This document shows, piece after piece, positions 9,395 through 18,260 of a stretch of DNA of 64,000 nucleotides. The notes beneath the pieces were generated by a model that had not been told where the DNA came from, did no database searches, and was given only the letters and a program-made list of their open reading frames with translations. The DNA comes from JALZCH01 sp036400075 (lineage in GTDB: Bacteria; Acidobacteriota; Blastocatellia; Pyrinomonadales; Pyrinomonadaceae): NCBI GenBank assembly GCA_036400075.1, contig DASWLV010000173.1, positions 1 to 64,000 of the forward strand. The letters run 5' to 3'. Each line of letters starts with the position of its first letter. The stretch's first letter is position 1. A program made the translations under genes and the position numbers.

Positions 9395-10759
9395 ATGGTT
9401 CGGCAACAAGAGGTTTCGGTTTTCATCACGGGGAGTTCTGACAGCGAGGCACTCTTTCAATTAATACTGACCGGGTTGCGTGAAAGCGGAGTGGTGCGCG
9501 GCTGGCTGATACACGTGTATGATTACCCGGTATCAACAAGTTTCTTTCTTGAGCAGTGCCACAATACGGACATCATTATACTTGACGCTACAATCGAGGA
9601 CGACGGCTCACACAATTATTGTGTAGCTCCGAGGATGTACATGGACCATGTGCTGAGCGTTTCCAGAACTTACCTTCCAATCAATTATGGAGGGATTAGG
9701 AGCGGCGGTGTTCCAAAGTATCCTGACAAGCTCTCCAATAAGGAAATAGCCAACTGGGTCATAGAGCAGGTCAGAGAGCTGGCTGCCGCTGAGCCCCGCA
9801 AGATTGGCAAATATACAGCCTTAGAATTCATGCGCGCGCAGCAAGAGGGCTTCCGTCTTTACTTAGAGAGAATAAAGGCTTCCGCCAATGAATTTGTGAG
9901 TTACCGCAGTTCCGGCGTCAGCACGCTTCAGAAGCTCATTGAAGAAAGGCATGGAATAGCAACTTCGTTAGCAGGGGATTCGAGACACCTTTTTTGGTTT
10001 CAGCCCGGCGAACTCGTCTTCGAAGACGAGTTACTGACACCGTATAGGCGATGGCAGGTTTTCTTCTACATAGAGCCATATATTTCTCACGCTAAACGGT
10101 TCTTAATACTCAGTTCTCCAGATTATCTTAAATCATGGTGGACCGTAGGCGAGTTGATTATCTTAGCATATAACAACTATACCAGTCGGTCGCTACCTCA
10201 AATCGTAGTGGTTGACCCGGATACGTGGCACGAGACTCCGCTTGAGCCGGACTCATTACCGGAATTTAATCGTGGGACCTTCTTGCGTTTCAATCGTTAC
10301 CAAAAGGCGAGTGATGAACACGAAACCATACCAGAGTTTCAGAAAACGGCTCGACTAATACGTAATATTCCGTTCTTAAACAGATGGAGTCTTATTAAGG
10401 AAGCCTTTTGGGATGATTCGTTTTATGATTACGCGATTGTCCCTTGCCGGAATTGTGCGGGCAAGCCTCAGAACCAGTTTCAGATGAGCACCAAATCTTT
10501 GATTGAGAGTGTGCGCCAGATTAATGTGGACAGTTTCTTTGACATGAGATTATCTGGACTTTTTCAGCTTTCGTTGCCGGAAATCGATTATTGCCTCGCC
10601 AATAACAGACCAATTAAATGTCCCCACTGTGGAGCCTACATGCGCTTTCGAGAGGAACCAAATCCACGATATCTCTGGTTGCCAACGGGTGATGACGATA
10701 TGCCAGGACTAGGTGGCTCGCATCTTAAGCAGCTACCTGTTTACCGTACTGTTAGTTAA
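9395..10759 (+). CDS. TIR-fold protein with C-terminal zinc-ribbon cysteines (candidate defence effector)
   Basis: The 454-aa product has no family I can name outright. Residues about 225-270 read YIEPYISHAKRFLILSSPDYL and then WWTVGELIILAYNN. That matches the late part of TIR domains (SxxFLxxLSPxYLxSxWxxxEL), and the Glu in W-x-x-x-E is where catalytic TIR NADases carry their active-site glutamate. The N-terminal 80 residues (VFITGSSDSEALFQLIL, then TDIIILDATIEDD) look like a second Rossmann/flavodoxin-like module. Two cysteine pairs near the C-terminus (CRNCAGKP and CPHCGAYMRF) could form a zinc ribbon. The gene stands alone between a TIR pseudogene and the GHKL/PRTase gene. An NAD-cleaving or NAD-binding immune role is inference. 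Confidence 0.6.
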   Translation: MVRQQEVSVFITGSSDSEALFQLILTGLRESGVVRGWLIHVYDYPVSTSFFLEQCHNTDIIILDATIEDDGSHNYCVAPRMYMDHVLSVSRTYLPINYGGIRSGGVPKYPDKLSNKEIANWVIEQVRELAAAEPRKIGKYTALEFMRAQQEGFRLYLERIKASANEFVSYRSSGVSTLQKLIEERHGIATSLAGDSRHLFWFQPGELVFEDELLTPYRRWQVFFYIEPYISHAKRFLILSSPDYLKSWWTVGELIILAYNNYTSRSLPQIVVVDPDTWHETPLEPDSLPEFNRGTFLRFNRYQKASDEHETIPEFQKTARLIRNIPFLNRWSLIKEAFWDDSFYDYAIVPCRNCAGKPQNQFQMSTKSLIESVRQINVDSFFDMRLSGLFQLSLPEIDYCLANNRPIKCPHCGAYMRFREEPNPRYLWLPTGDDDMPGLGGSHLKQLPVYRTVS

Positions 10760-11267
10760 TGCAAGGCAGACTTGAGGGAAGGCAGCGCTTCAAGTGTTCA
10801 TCAAAATCGCAGCCGCTGAATAATAGCTTGTGCCTGAAACTCACCACGCTCGATCTGAGGTGAAATCATAAAAAATATTCGAGTGATGATATTTTTTACT
10901 CACTTTTGGTGCGTTAATTGATGAGAGTAAAAAATGAATTTGAGCGAGAATATAGCTATCTTCATTGAAACCTTATAAATAAAGAATTTTATACCCAAAT
11001 TTATTTCATTCTGTAGATTAAGAGGAACAAGTTGGTGCTAGCAATTAACTAAAACAAGAATATCAATGCCTAAGCTTTATAGAATAGATGTTCAAATTGA
11101 TGATTTTTTGAGAAGAGCAAAATTTTGAGAAACAAACTACACCTATATAAATTCGAGAACATTTATAAATTGACTTTTCAGCTAAAGTTAGCAGCTATGC
11201 ATAAAATATACGCTCTATTAGAATTATTTAATCCAAATTCCTTGCTTATCAATAAATAATCCAATTT
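10760..11267. other. AT-rich intergenic region
   Basis: 508 bp with no supportable gene. A segment at about 10884-10938 (containing TTTTGGTGCGTTA) is related, in inverted orientation, to a segment at about 24810-24872. The downstream gene has no clear Shine-Dalgarno sequence. Confidence 0.35.
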
Positions 11268-14200
11268 ATGGCTTCAATCCAAATTCAATTTCCTGTAATT
11301 GTAAATACAACTGAATTTGAGGAAACTCTTAAACAGTATTTTCCCGCAACTATTAAACGAAAAACAGATGAAGTTGTGTTCGATTTTAACTTAGTTGGAT
11401 GGTGTGGATTATTTGAACTGTCCTTGACTGCAATTTGGATTAGCAATTTGCTTAGAATGAAAAAACGGATAAAGTTTATTTATCCAACTTGTATTCCCAT
11501 TAATAACCGCGAAAAACGTGAATTTAGTATTCGACGATCTCATGTTTGTTCATTTTTGAATCGCTGGAACTTTGATACGTTCCTTTTTGAAAACAAAATA
11601 GAAATTGAACAATATGATCAAGATTATCCGCTTTGGTCTTCAAATTTAAACCAAGATTCAATTCTCCCGCTTATGTTCTTTCAGGATGAAAGATCATTCA
11701 ATGATTTTGAATCGAGTCTTAATTCTAATGAACAATACTCAATCCTATTTAAAGATGTTTTAAATTTAGGGATTATCGGCAATAAAGGTATTAGAGATAC
11801 CATTATTCGGGAAATTGGACAAAATATTTATGAACATGCTAACGGCGGGTTTGGTTTGTTTACAATTGGAAAAATATCCCCACTTTCTGATTCCTCAGCA
11901 GCAGAAAGACGTATAAAAAATTCATCTCCATTAGAAAGGGGCTTTTTTAAAACTCTTGGAAAGAATGGTTATCTACAAGTTGTAATTGCAGACAATGGAA
12001 TAGGCATCTTTAATTCATTGGCTGAAACATATCAGAAAGAAATTGGATATGATCAACCGCTCGACGTAAAAGACTACGAGACTAAGCTATTGGATTATGC
12101 TTTTCGTTTTAATACGTCCAGAAATAAAGGGAAAAAGAATGATCAGGGGCAAGGTAGAGGTTTGTACTGGGTCAAATCTCTTGTAAGAGATAGCAAAGGT
12201 CTTCTTAGTGTAAGAAGTGGTGCATCAATAATTGCATACGATTTTCTTAATAATACTAACCTAAATAGTTACGTGGCTAATAAGGAGAGCGAGTTATTAA
12301 AAAGAATTGCAAATTTAGGCGGCACTCAAATAAGAATACTTTTTCCTTTTCAACCTGATTTACTCAGACAACAATATTATTCTAAGACTATCTTACCTCA
12401 TTCAGGGCAACTTAGTAATTTACATGTCTTCCGTTTTTTAGAAATTAAATCTTATCTAAAGGAAGTGACAGAATGGTCTAAAGACTTAACAGATTTGTTA
12501 ATTAATGACCTATTACCTAGAACAACAGAAGGGGATGGTCTAAGTATAACAATTGTTGATTTTGCTGGTACAAATTGGACTAAAGATGAACTGTTCCCTT
12601 TACTGAGTGATCTTGCTCAAACACAGCATGATGACAGAACTATAGTGATAATTAACTCAGAAGAGTTAGCCATATTTAATCTAGCTTCTGAGATCTTAAA
12701 AGATAAAATTAAAGAAAATCCATTAAAATTCAGACCTATACCTACAATAAGAAATGGTCAAATTGAACTTTTAGGCTTAATCAAGGATGATGAGGTTTTT
12801 TTAGATTCGTTATCACGCGGACAGCCTAACAGTAAATATTTCGATTTTTTTCGTAGAAGAAACGAACACGTTTATCACGTTGATCAGGAAAATGAATCTG
12901 TAAGTTTGAGGTTCTCTGTAGATCAGATAGAAAAGGAGGTAGAAAAAGAATATAAAAAAGCTGTAAAAAATCATTGCCTCCAAAATATAGTTGAGATGGA
13001 ACACCTCGAAAAAGAGGAAGAAATCAGTGAAAAAGCAATTCTTTTCCGCGGAAAGTTCCTGACACCTTCAAATTTCTATTCTGAATCGTATTTTCGTATA
13101 GCTCCTTTGTTAGCAGATAAATTAATTTTCAATAAGATCTTTTATATTTTCTTTAGGTTTCTCCAACGTCTCAATGATATACCTGATTTCATAGTAACAA
13201 CATCCAAGGAATTTAATGATTTTGGAGATCTTTTAGCAAAACAACTCTCCATTTTCTCAAATAAGCCAATAAAGCATATACATTTAAGAGATGCATATGA
13301 TGAGAATAGTACATCCGCTCTATTGGTTGGTTTACGAGGAAAATCTTTAGCAATACTATCAAGTGTTATTGGGTCTGGCAGTACGATAAATACATTAATA
13401 GATATAAGTGAAACCACTTCAAAAACAAATACACTAGGAATTTTGAGCATTATTGATGCAAGACTCCTCAAAGACAGCAAAGGTGTAGAGAAGGATCCTC
13501 AATTCATAAAACACGGCAGCAAAAAAATTCAAGTTTTTTCGATATTTCAAAATTCTATTGAGTTTCAAACTTCTCGACCTTCAGTTTGGAGAATCGAAGA
13601 AATAGTTCGAGTTGACCCCGCGACAAATACACCTGAGAGACGGATTGAATCCGCAAAAAAGCCTTTCTGGGATGATGTCGAGAAACATTTCCTTGAAGAA
13701 ATTATTGCTAAAGCAAGGGCAATTGCAATAGGACATTTTGTACGGAGAACCAAGCACTACATTTATTTTTTCGATATGGTGCGGATTACCAAGATATTTG
13801 GCACTGACTTAGCAAATAGGATTAGAAAAGATGTAGATGATTTTTTAAGAATCCCTTTTGGTGGAATTCCGCCAATTGGATGCGTAGTTTTTGATCCAAA
13901 AAGCCGGGGTGCCAAAAATATGGCGGAATTAATAGCTAAGGAGTTGAATACAGTAACAATATCCTCAGAAGACATAGAATTCCACTTACAAAACCCACAG
14001 AAAAAGATAAGCAACAATAATGTTGTAATATATTCATCTGCGACCTCTAGTGGTACACATCTTAAGCGTTTGATTGATAGTGTTTCTAAGTTTAAGCCGT
14101 CAAATGTCTTGGCTTATTCCATAGTTCACAGAAAGGAATCTGATGATATTGATTTTCTTCAAAAGATTGATGCTTATAATGGTTGCATATTACGTGTAAG

Positions 14201-15887
14201 ATCTTTTGCCGCACTTGAGATCCCTACATATCATAAATTGAACTGCCCAATTTGTTACAGAATAAGTGAATTAACTTCTCTGAAAGAGCTTTATCGTTAC
14301 AAAATGCTAGATGAAGCGATTGACCAAGAAATTAAAGAACTTGAGGAGATTGAGATTAGCGAGATTGATGAACTAGAAGAACCCAAACTTGAAAATCTCT
14401 ACGAAATGATTGCACATGTAATATCAAGGCGGAAGTTAGGTGCTAGCAAAACTGGATTCCATATTAGAAAAAAAGAAATCACAGATGTAATTACAAATAG
14501 AAATGACCCTTCTGCCGCAAAAAGATTAATTTACATAATGGCAAAGGAAATTTCTTTCATTTCTTCATATTCAGAGATTTTTTATAAAGGTTTTCGAGAA
14601 AGCTTAGGCAAATATTGTATTGAAATTTTAAAGTCATCAGAAGATGATACACAGTCTGCAAGCTCTGCACTTGTTTTGCTCAGGAATCTAACACCTGATT
14701 TTTTTATTGAGAATATTCCTTTAATTTTCAAATATGTTGGAAGTAATCATACTTTATTGATCCAGTTCGCAATTGAGTTCCTACTTCTATCAAAAACTAT
14801 CAAAGTCGATCATCCTCAACTAATGCATACTCTTGACCTATGTCAGATTGCGCTTCAAGAAGAAAGTGTATTCCAAAGGCTACCTGTTGATGATATTTTT
14901 CAAATACAGAGACTTCTTTTATTTTTGACTGGTAGCATAAAGAATAAAGAACAACAATCTAAAGCCGCGAGTACTGATACACATTGGTCATCTTTTTATC
15001 ATTTGTGGAAAAACTTCGTGGGAGAAAACGAACGCGTACATCCCAGATTAGCACAAGGAATATTCGAAATTACTGGGATTACAGATGTTGCGTTATTTGA
15101 AAGGGGATTTAAACTGTTTTCAGGTGAAGACGGCTTTTCTTCATTACTTGACTCCTTGATTGACTGTTTTAGGAACATTCGTGATTTTTTACGAGATAAG
15201 TCTGCGAGACGGTTATCTTACTTTTTGAATGAAGATACTGATAGCTTTTCTAGCGATATTAGAGTTTTGGAAGAACGAATTAGTTTTCTTGGAACATTAA
15301 AGGCTCAGGGGCGGTTAGACGATATTATAATTAAACGAGCTTTGCGAGATACTATTACACTTGAAGCCTGCCAACGTCTTCAAAATGCATTCGTGAATAA
15401 TAACCCGGTGTCGCAAGTGTTGGGATCAAAATTCACAAAATTATCCCCTGTATTAAATGATGTTTTTAATAGCTGGAAAGCTGAATTCGAAAAGAAGGGC
15501 ATTATTTTTGAAACAAACATTGTCGAAGCTACCGTTTTCGTTCCAGAGGAAGTTTTAAGAGAGGTTCTCGATAATCTCTTAAAAAATGTTTATCAATATG
15601 CATTCGATGGTTCGACCAGTGAGCAAAAGGCAATTGCTGAAGTCAAACAGAATATAGGAAATATTGAAATCATTATTAAGGATAATGGAAAAGGAATTAC
15701 TTCTGATGAAGTTTTGAGAAGAGAAAATCGTGGTATTTCACATAGTCAAAAACTTTTATCTCATTATGACGGTTCTTTAAATCTAAAGTCGCCTGATTTG
15801 AATGAGGAATTCCCTACTCAATTTTTATTGATATTAAAAACAAAAGAGGAGTTTTTTTATGAAACCCAAAATAATTCTAATAGATGA
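11268..15887 (+). CDS. Giant GHKL-ATPase / tandem phosphoribosyltransferase-like sensor protein
   Basis: The 1539-aa protein is a multidomain signalling-type protein. A first GHKL (HATPase) domain spans about residues 160-330: N-box-like IIREIGQNIYEHANG, G1-box VIADNGIGIF, G2-box DQGQGRGLYWVKSL. Two phosphoribosyltransferase-like modules follow. One has a PRPP-loop-like SVIGSGSTINTLID near residue 699, the other YSSATSSGTHLKRLID near 923, with NCPICYRI close behind. A long helical stretch (about 1010-1370) leads into a second C-terminal GHKL domain: VLDNLLKNVYQYAF near 1430, IIKDNGKGITSDEV near 1472. I see no obvious phospho-acceptor His box before this domain. The 3' end overlaps the next gene, a receiver-domain protein, by 29 bp, so the pair is probably co-translated. 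GC is about 33 %. The combination is not a standard histidine kinase; nucleotide sensing or signalling is inferred. Confidence 0.75.
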   Translation: MASIQIQFPVIVNTTEFEETLKQYFPATIKRKTDEVVFDFNLVGWCGLFELSLTAIWISNLLRMKKRIKFIYPTCIPINNREKREFSIRRSHVCSFLNRWNFDTFLFENKIEIEQYDQDYPLWSSNLNQDSILPLMFFQDERSFNDFESSLNSNEQYSILFKDVLNLGIIGNKGIRDTIIREIGQNIYEHANGGFGLFTIGKISPLSDSSAAERRIKNSSPLERGFFKTLGKNGYLQVVIADNGIGIFNSLAETYQKEIGYDQPLDVKDYETKLLDYAFRFNTSRNKGKKNDQGQGRGLYWVKSLVRDSKGLLSVRSGASIIAYDFLNNTNLNSYVANKESELLKRIANLGGTQIRILFPFQPDLLRQQYYSKTILPHSGQLSNLHVFRFLEIKSYLKEVTEWSKDLTDLLINDLLPRTTEGDGLSITIVDFAGTNWTKDELFPLLSDLAQTQHDDRTIVIINSEELAIFNLASEILKDKIKENPLKFRPIPTIRNGQIELLGLIKDDEVFLDSLSRGQPNSKYFDFFRRRNEHVYHVDQENESVSLRFSVDQIEKEVEKEYKKAVKNHCLQNIVEMEHLEKEEEISEKAILFRGKFLTPSNFYSESYFRIAPLLADKLIFNKIFYIFFRFLQRLNDIPDFIVTTSKEFNDFGDLLAKQLSIFSNKPIKHIHLRDAYDENSTSALLVGLRGKSLAILSSVIGSGSTINTLIDISETTSKTNTLGILSIIDARLLKDSKGVEKDPQFIKHGSKKIQVFSIFQNSIEFQTSRPSVWRIEEIVRVDPATNTPERRIESAKKPFWDDVEKHFLEEIIAKARAIAIGHFVRRTKHYIYFFDMVRITKIFGTDLANRIRKDVDDFLRIPFGGIPPIGCVVFDPKSRGAKNMAELIAKELNTVTISSEDIEFHLQNPQKKISNNNVVIYSSATSSGTHLKRLIDSVSKFKPSNVLAYSIVHRKESDDIDFLQKIDAYNGCILRVRSFAALEIPTYHKLNCPICYRISELTSLKELYRYKMLDEAIDQEIKELEEIEISEIDELEEPKLENLYEMIAHVISRRKLGASKTGFHIRKKEITDVITNRNDPSAAKRLIYIMAKEISFISSYSEIFYKGFRESLGKYCIEILKSSEDDTQSASSALVLLRNLTPDFFIENIPLIFKYVGSNHTLLIQFAIEFLLLSKTIKVDHPQLMHTLDLCQIALQEESVFQRLPVDDIFQIQRLLLFLTGSIKNKEQQSKAASTDTHWSSFYHLWKNFVGENERVHPRLAQGIFEITGITDVALFERGFKLFSGEDGFSSLLDSLIDCFRNIRDFLRDKSARRLSYFLNEDTDSFSSDIRVLEERISFLGTLKAQGRLDDIIIKRALRDTITLEACQRLQNAFVNNNPVSQVLGSKFTKLSPVLNDVFNSWKAEFEKKGIIFETNIVEATVFVPEEVLREVLDNLLKNVYQYAFDGSTSEQKAIAEVKQNIGNIEIIIKDNGKGITSDEVLRRENRGISHSQKLLSHYDGSLNLKSPDLNEEFPTQFLLILKTKEEFFYETQNNSNR

Positions 15888-17427
15888 TGATGAAGGCGTT
15901 ACTCAGAAACTAAAAGGGTTATTAAAAGACTGGCATTTGGATTATGAACTCATCTCAAATACTCAACTAAAGCCTGTTGACAGTACTGAACCCTCAAAAA
16001 GAGAGTTTTATGAATATGTAATTGGTTTAGTTCAAGAAAATTACGACAGAAATTTAAAAGCAATTTTACTCGATGTTTTTTTTAACATAGAGGATGCCGA
16101 AATCGGTGAAAATATTGGTTACGAAATTGGTCAGGAGTTACGAATTCATTTTCCTGAACTTCCTATTATCCTTTTTACTGTTTATGAAAATCCGCAAAAT
16201 GCCCTTAACTCGTTCAACTTTGATGGATTTATCTTAAAGGGAAATCTAGTTAACTGGGACAACAGAGAAAAATTTGATGCTGTTCTTTCACAAGCACAGG
16301 ATAGACGCCAGCTTGTTATTGATGAGTGTCGTTCACTTAATAAAAGTGAGAACATAGCAGAAAAGAAGAACCCAGTAGTTATTCATATCTCTGATATTCA
16401 TCGAGGTTTTGATGTTACAAATGATAATCCGAGTCTTTATGTCAGTACTCTTCAAAGCCTTATTAGAGGAAATACAACACAGCGTGACAAACGAATTCCA
16501 ACGCCGAATATAATTGTAGTTTCCGGCGATATTACTACAAGAGGGTCTATTAAAGGTTATCAAATTGCCAAGAAATTTCTGCTTGAGCTTGGCGCAGCAT
16601 TAGATATACCGAAAGAGCGAATAATTATTTGTCCGGGGAATCATGATATTGACAGAGAAATTTCACGGTTAAGTTATAATCTTGACCCCTTTAATTCCGC
16701 TAGTGACAATCTGCCAGATTCGTCCGTTCAACCAAATGAAAAATATATATTTAGATTTGCACCTTTTAAGAACTTTTTCGACGATTTTTATGATGGCTCA
16801 TTTGTTTACAATCTAACTGAGCACAAGATGTTTACAATTTTCGATTTATCTCAATCATATAATTTGGTGATTGTTTCTTTCAATTCATGTGAGATTCTTG
16901 ACCATTTTAAATTGAATCAGGAACGAGCTTATATTTCTTTGGATACGGTAGAGTCAGTTGCGCGCGAACTTGATAATCGTGGTTTAAGCGAATTTACAAA
17001 AATTGCTGTCTGGCATCATCCCTTTTTAGGTTCAATAAATGATCAAAGGCAACATCAAGCAATACTAGAAAAACTTTCGCGCCTTGGTTTTCTTCTTTAT
17101 ATGCATGGGCATTCACATAATCCGATTGTTCTTCCCCCACCTGACTTATCAAGAGGCTTAATGCAATTTGGAGCTGGCACTATTGGAAAAATGGATACCC
17201 CGGCAGATGTACCAAAACATTACCAAATATTTGTCTTCGATTTTGATAAAGGTATATTCACAGTCTTTAGTAGGCAAAGACATAATGAGGATTGGATACA
17301 ATTTGCTTCATTTTCTGACAAAAATGGCAACCCAAAGGAAACTTTCACTAAAAGATTACCAAATAGTCGCAAAAACAGTAGCGTGTTAAACCATGGAGAA
17401 AGATTAAAGCGAAGATACCCCAAATAA
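15859..17427 (+). CDS. Receiver domain fused to calcineurin-like metallophosphoesterase
   Basis: The 522-aa product begins with a response-regulator receiver domain. It has the acidic pair in ILIDDDEG, the phospho-acceptor Asp in AILLDVFF (about residue 74), a Thr in ILFTVYEN and a Lys in FILKGN, so all catalytic receiver residues are present. From about residue 170 it is a metallophosphoesterase with the full motif series: HISDIHRGF, VSGDITTRG, CPGNHDID, VWHHPF, HGHSHNP. Such enzymes bind two metal ions and cleave phosphomono- or diesters, including cyclic nucleotides and nucleic acids. The start has a strong AGAGGAG site inside the end of the upstream gene. Family logic suggests phosphorylation-controlled hydrolase output, with the upstream GHKL protein as partner. 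The substrate is unknown. A direct chromosomal neighbour is attL, about 390 bp downstream. Confidence 0.88.
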   Translation: MKPKIILIDDDEGVTQKLKGLLKDWHLDYELISNTQLKPVDSTEPSKREFYEYVIGLVQENYDRNLKAILLDVFFNIEDAEIGENIGYEIGQELRIHFPELPIILFTVYENPQNALNSFNFDGFILKGNLVNWDNREKFDAVLSQAQDRRQLVIDECRSLNKSENIAEKKNPVVIHISDIHRGFDVTNDNPSLYVSTLQSLIRGNTTQRDKRIPTPNIIVVSGDITTRGSIKGYQIAKKFLLELGAALDIPKERIIICPGNHDIDREISRLSYNLDPFNSASDNLPDSSVQPNEKYIFRFAPFKNFFDDFYDGSFVYNLTEHKMFTIFDLSQSYNLVIVSFNSCEILDHFKLNQERAYISLDTVESVARELDNRGLSEFTKIAVWHHPFLGSINDQRQHQAILEKLSRLGFLLYMHGHSHNPIVLPPPDLSRGLMQFGAGTIGKMDTPADVPKHYQIFVFDFDKGIFTVFSRQRHNEDWIQFASFSDKNGNPKETFTKRLPNSRKNSSVLNHGERLKRRYPK

Positions 17428-17777
17428 TATAATATTTTTGTAGAAATGAATTAGTTAAAAGTTGTATCTAACCCTTTATTTATTACTAAAATTCAAAAAA
17501 ATATACTGCTATTTTGGAATGAAAAAATTGCACTGCTATTTTGGGTTGTATAACTTTTATTGGGTTCATACTAATGTAAGTTTAATCTTTTAGTCTTGTA
17601 GACGTATTCTTGATAGTAAGCTTACTCGCTCAGGTTACTAACTTAGAGATTTTCAACTTTTGTGTGTATTTATTTCCACATAGTCGAGAAATATTTGGCT
17701 TTGATCAGAGCTGATACAATAATGTCTAAAATTTTAAATTTTAATACAAAATGTGTGCAAGAATGTGTGCAAAACAA

Positions 17778-17810
17778 AAAGGGCTTAAGCGATAAAAGCT
17801 TAAACCCTTT
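17778..17810 (+). terminator. Hairpin terminator just outside attL
   Basis: Arms AAAGGGCTTAAGC and GCTTAAACCCTTT pair with one asymmetric base and are followed by ATTTT on the plus strand. It could end transcription from the receiver/phosphoesterase gene upstream. Confidence 0.55.
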
Positions 17811-17818
17811 ATTTTAAT

Positions 17819-17863
17819 GATGCACCCGGCACGACTCGAACGTGCGACCTTTTGATTCGTAGT
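17819..17863 (-). repeat. attL: 45-bp copy of tRNA-Arg 3' part
   Basis: It is identical over 45 bp to 45762-45806 and covers the anticodon loop, variable region, T-arm and 3' acceptor strand of the tRNA. Sequence on the island side diverges at once, so this is a remnant and not a functional tRNA gene. Confidence 0.92.
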
Positions 17864-17890
17864 TATTTACCTGTACAGTTCACAGAAGAA

Positions 17891-17958
17891 CAAGTAAGGT
17901 CAAGGAAGAACAAAATCAACAACTTATAAAAAACCTTGTTCTTCCTTGACCTTACTTG
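17891..17958. repeat. Perfect 23-bp inverted repeat inside attL
   Basis: Arms at 17891-17913 and 17936-17958 are exact reverse complements (beginning CAAGTAAGGTCAAGGAAG), separated by 22 bp. The right arm runs into the degenerate repeat unit at 17955. It could be a recombinase or excisionase arm site or a transcribed hairpin; nothing in sequence decides. Confidence 0.8.
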
Positions 17959-18110
17959 AATGCAGGTGATTACTACATTTTTTACTACATTCGAGTTATC
18001 TGTAATATTTCAAAGTCAAACGTTTGTAAAAAAGAAGTGTTTCTGGCGGATTCACTTTTTTCACTTCGTTCACTATTAGTATTTCCATCTTGCACTTTCC
18101 TTTAATGGCG
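17955..18110 (+). repeat. Degenerate ~150-bp repeat, copy 1
   Basis: This unit shares with 25036-25190 the phrase GCAGGTGAT-ACTACATTTTTTACTACATT and a downstream segment containing ATTCACTTTTT-CAC. The two copies are in the same orientation and bracket the patatin / Septu / kinase-HD cargo. The ACTACATTTTT-ACTACAT core recurs a third time near attR (45692-45713). Confidence 0.6.
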
Positions 18111-18260
18111 TCTCTATTTCTAACTTTTATTTTTGGATTAATTTAATCTAAACAAAGAGTTATTATATTCCACAATGGGATTTGAACTCGCAAAAATACA
18201 ATCTGTTTTAATTTTGGGTCCCAGATAACTACTGATTGAATTTCTAATTGACTTACTCAA

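Larger units (their letters stand above)
17428..18260. other. Intergenic region containing the left island boundary
   Basis: 833 bp with no gene. It holds a hairpin terminator (17778-17810), the 45-bp attL repeat (17819-17863), a perfect 23-bp inverted repeat (17891-17958) and a degenerate repeat unit (about 17955-18110). A 12-bp tandem pair of AATGTGTGCAAG-like units lies near 17750. Confidence 0.7.

Noticed and set aside
17501..17550. Short direct repeats of ACTGCTATTTTGG
   Set aside because: Only two copies in AT-rich DNA with no associated gene; too weak to interpret.
17819..17863. Second tRNA-Arg gene
   Set aside because: Only the 3' part is present; the D-arm and 5' acceptor strand are missing.
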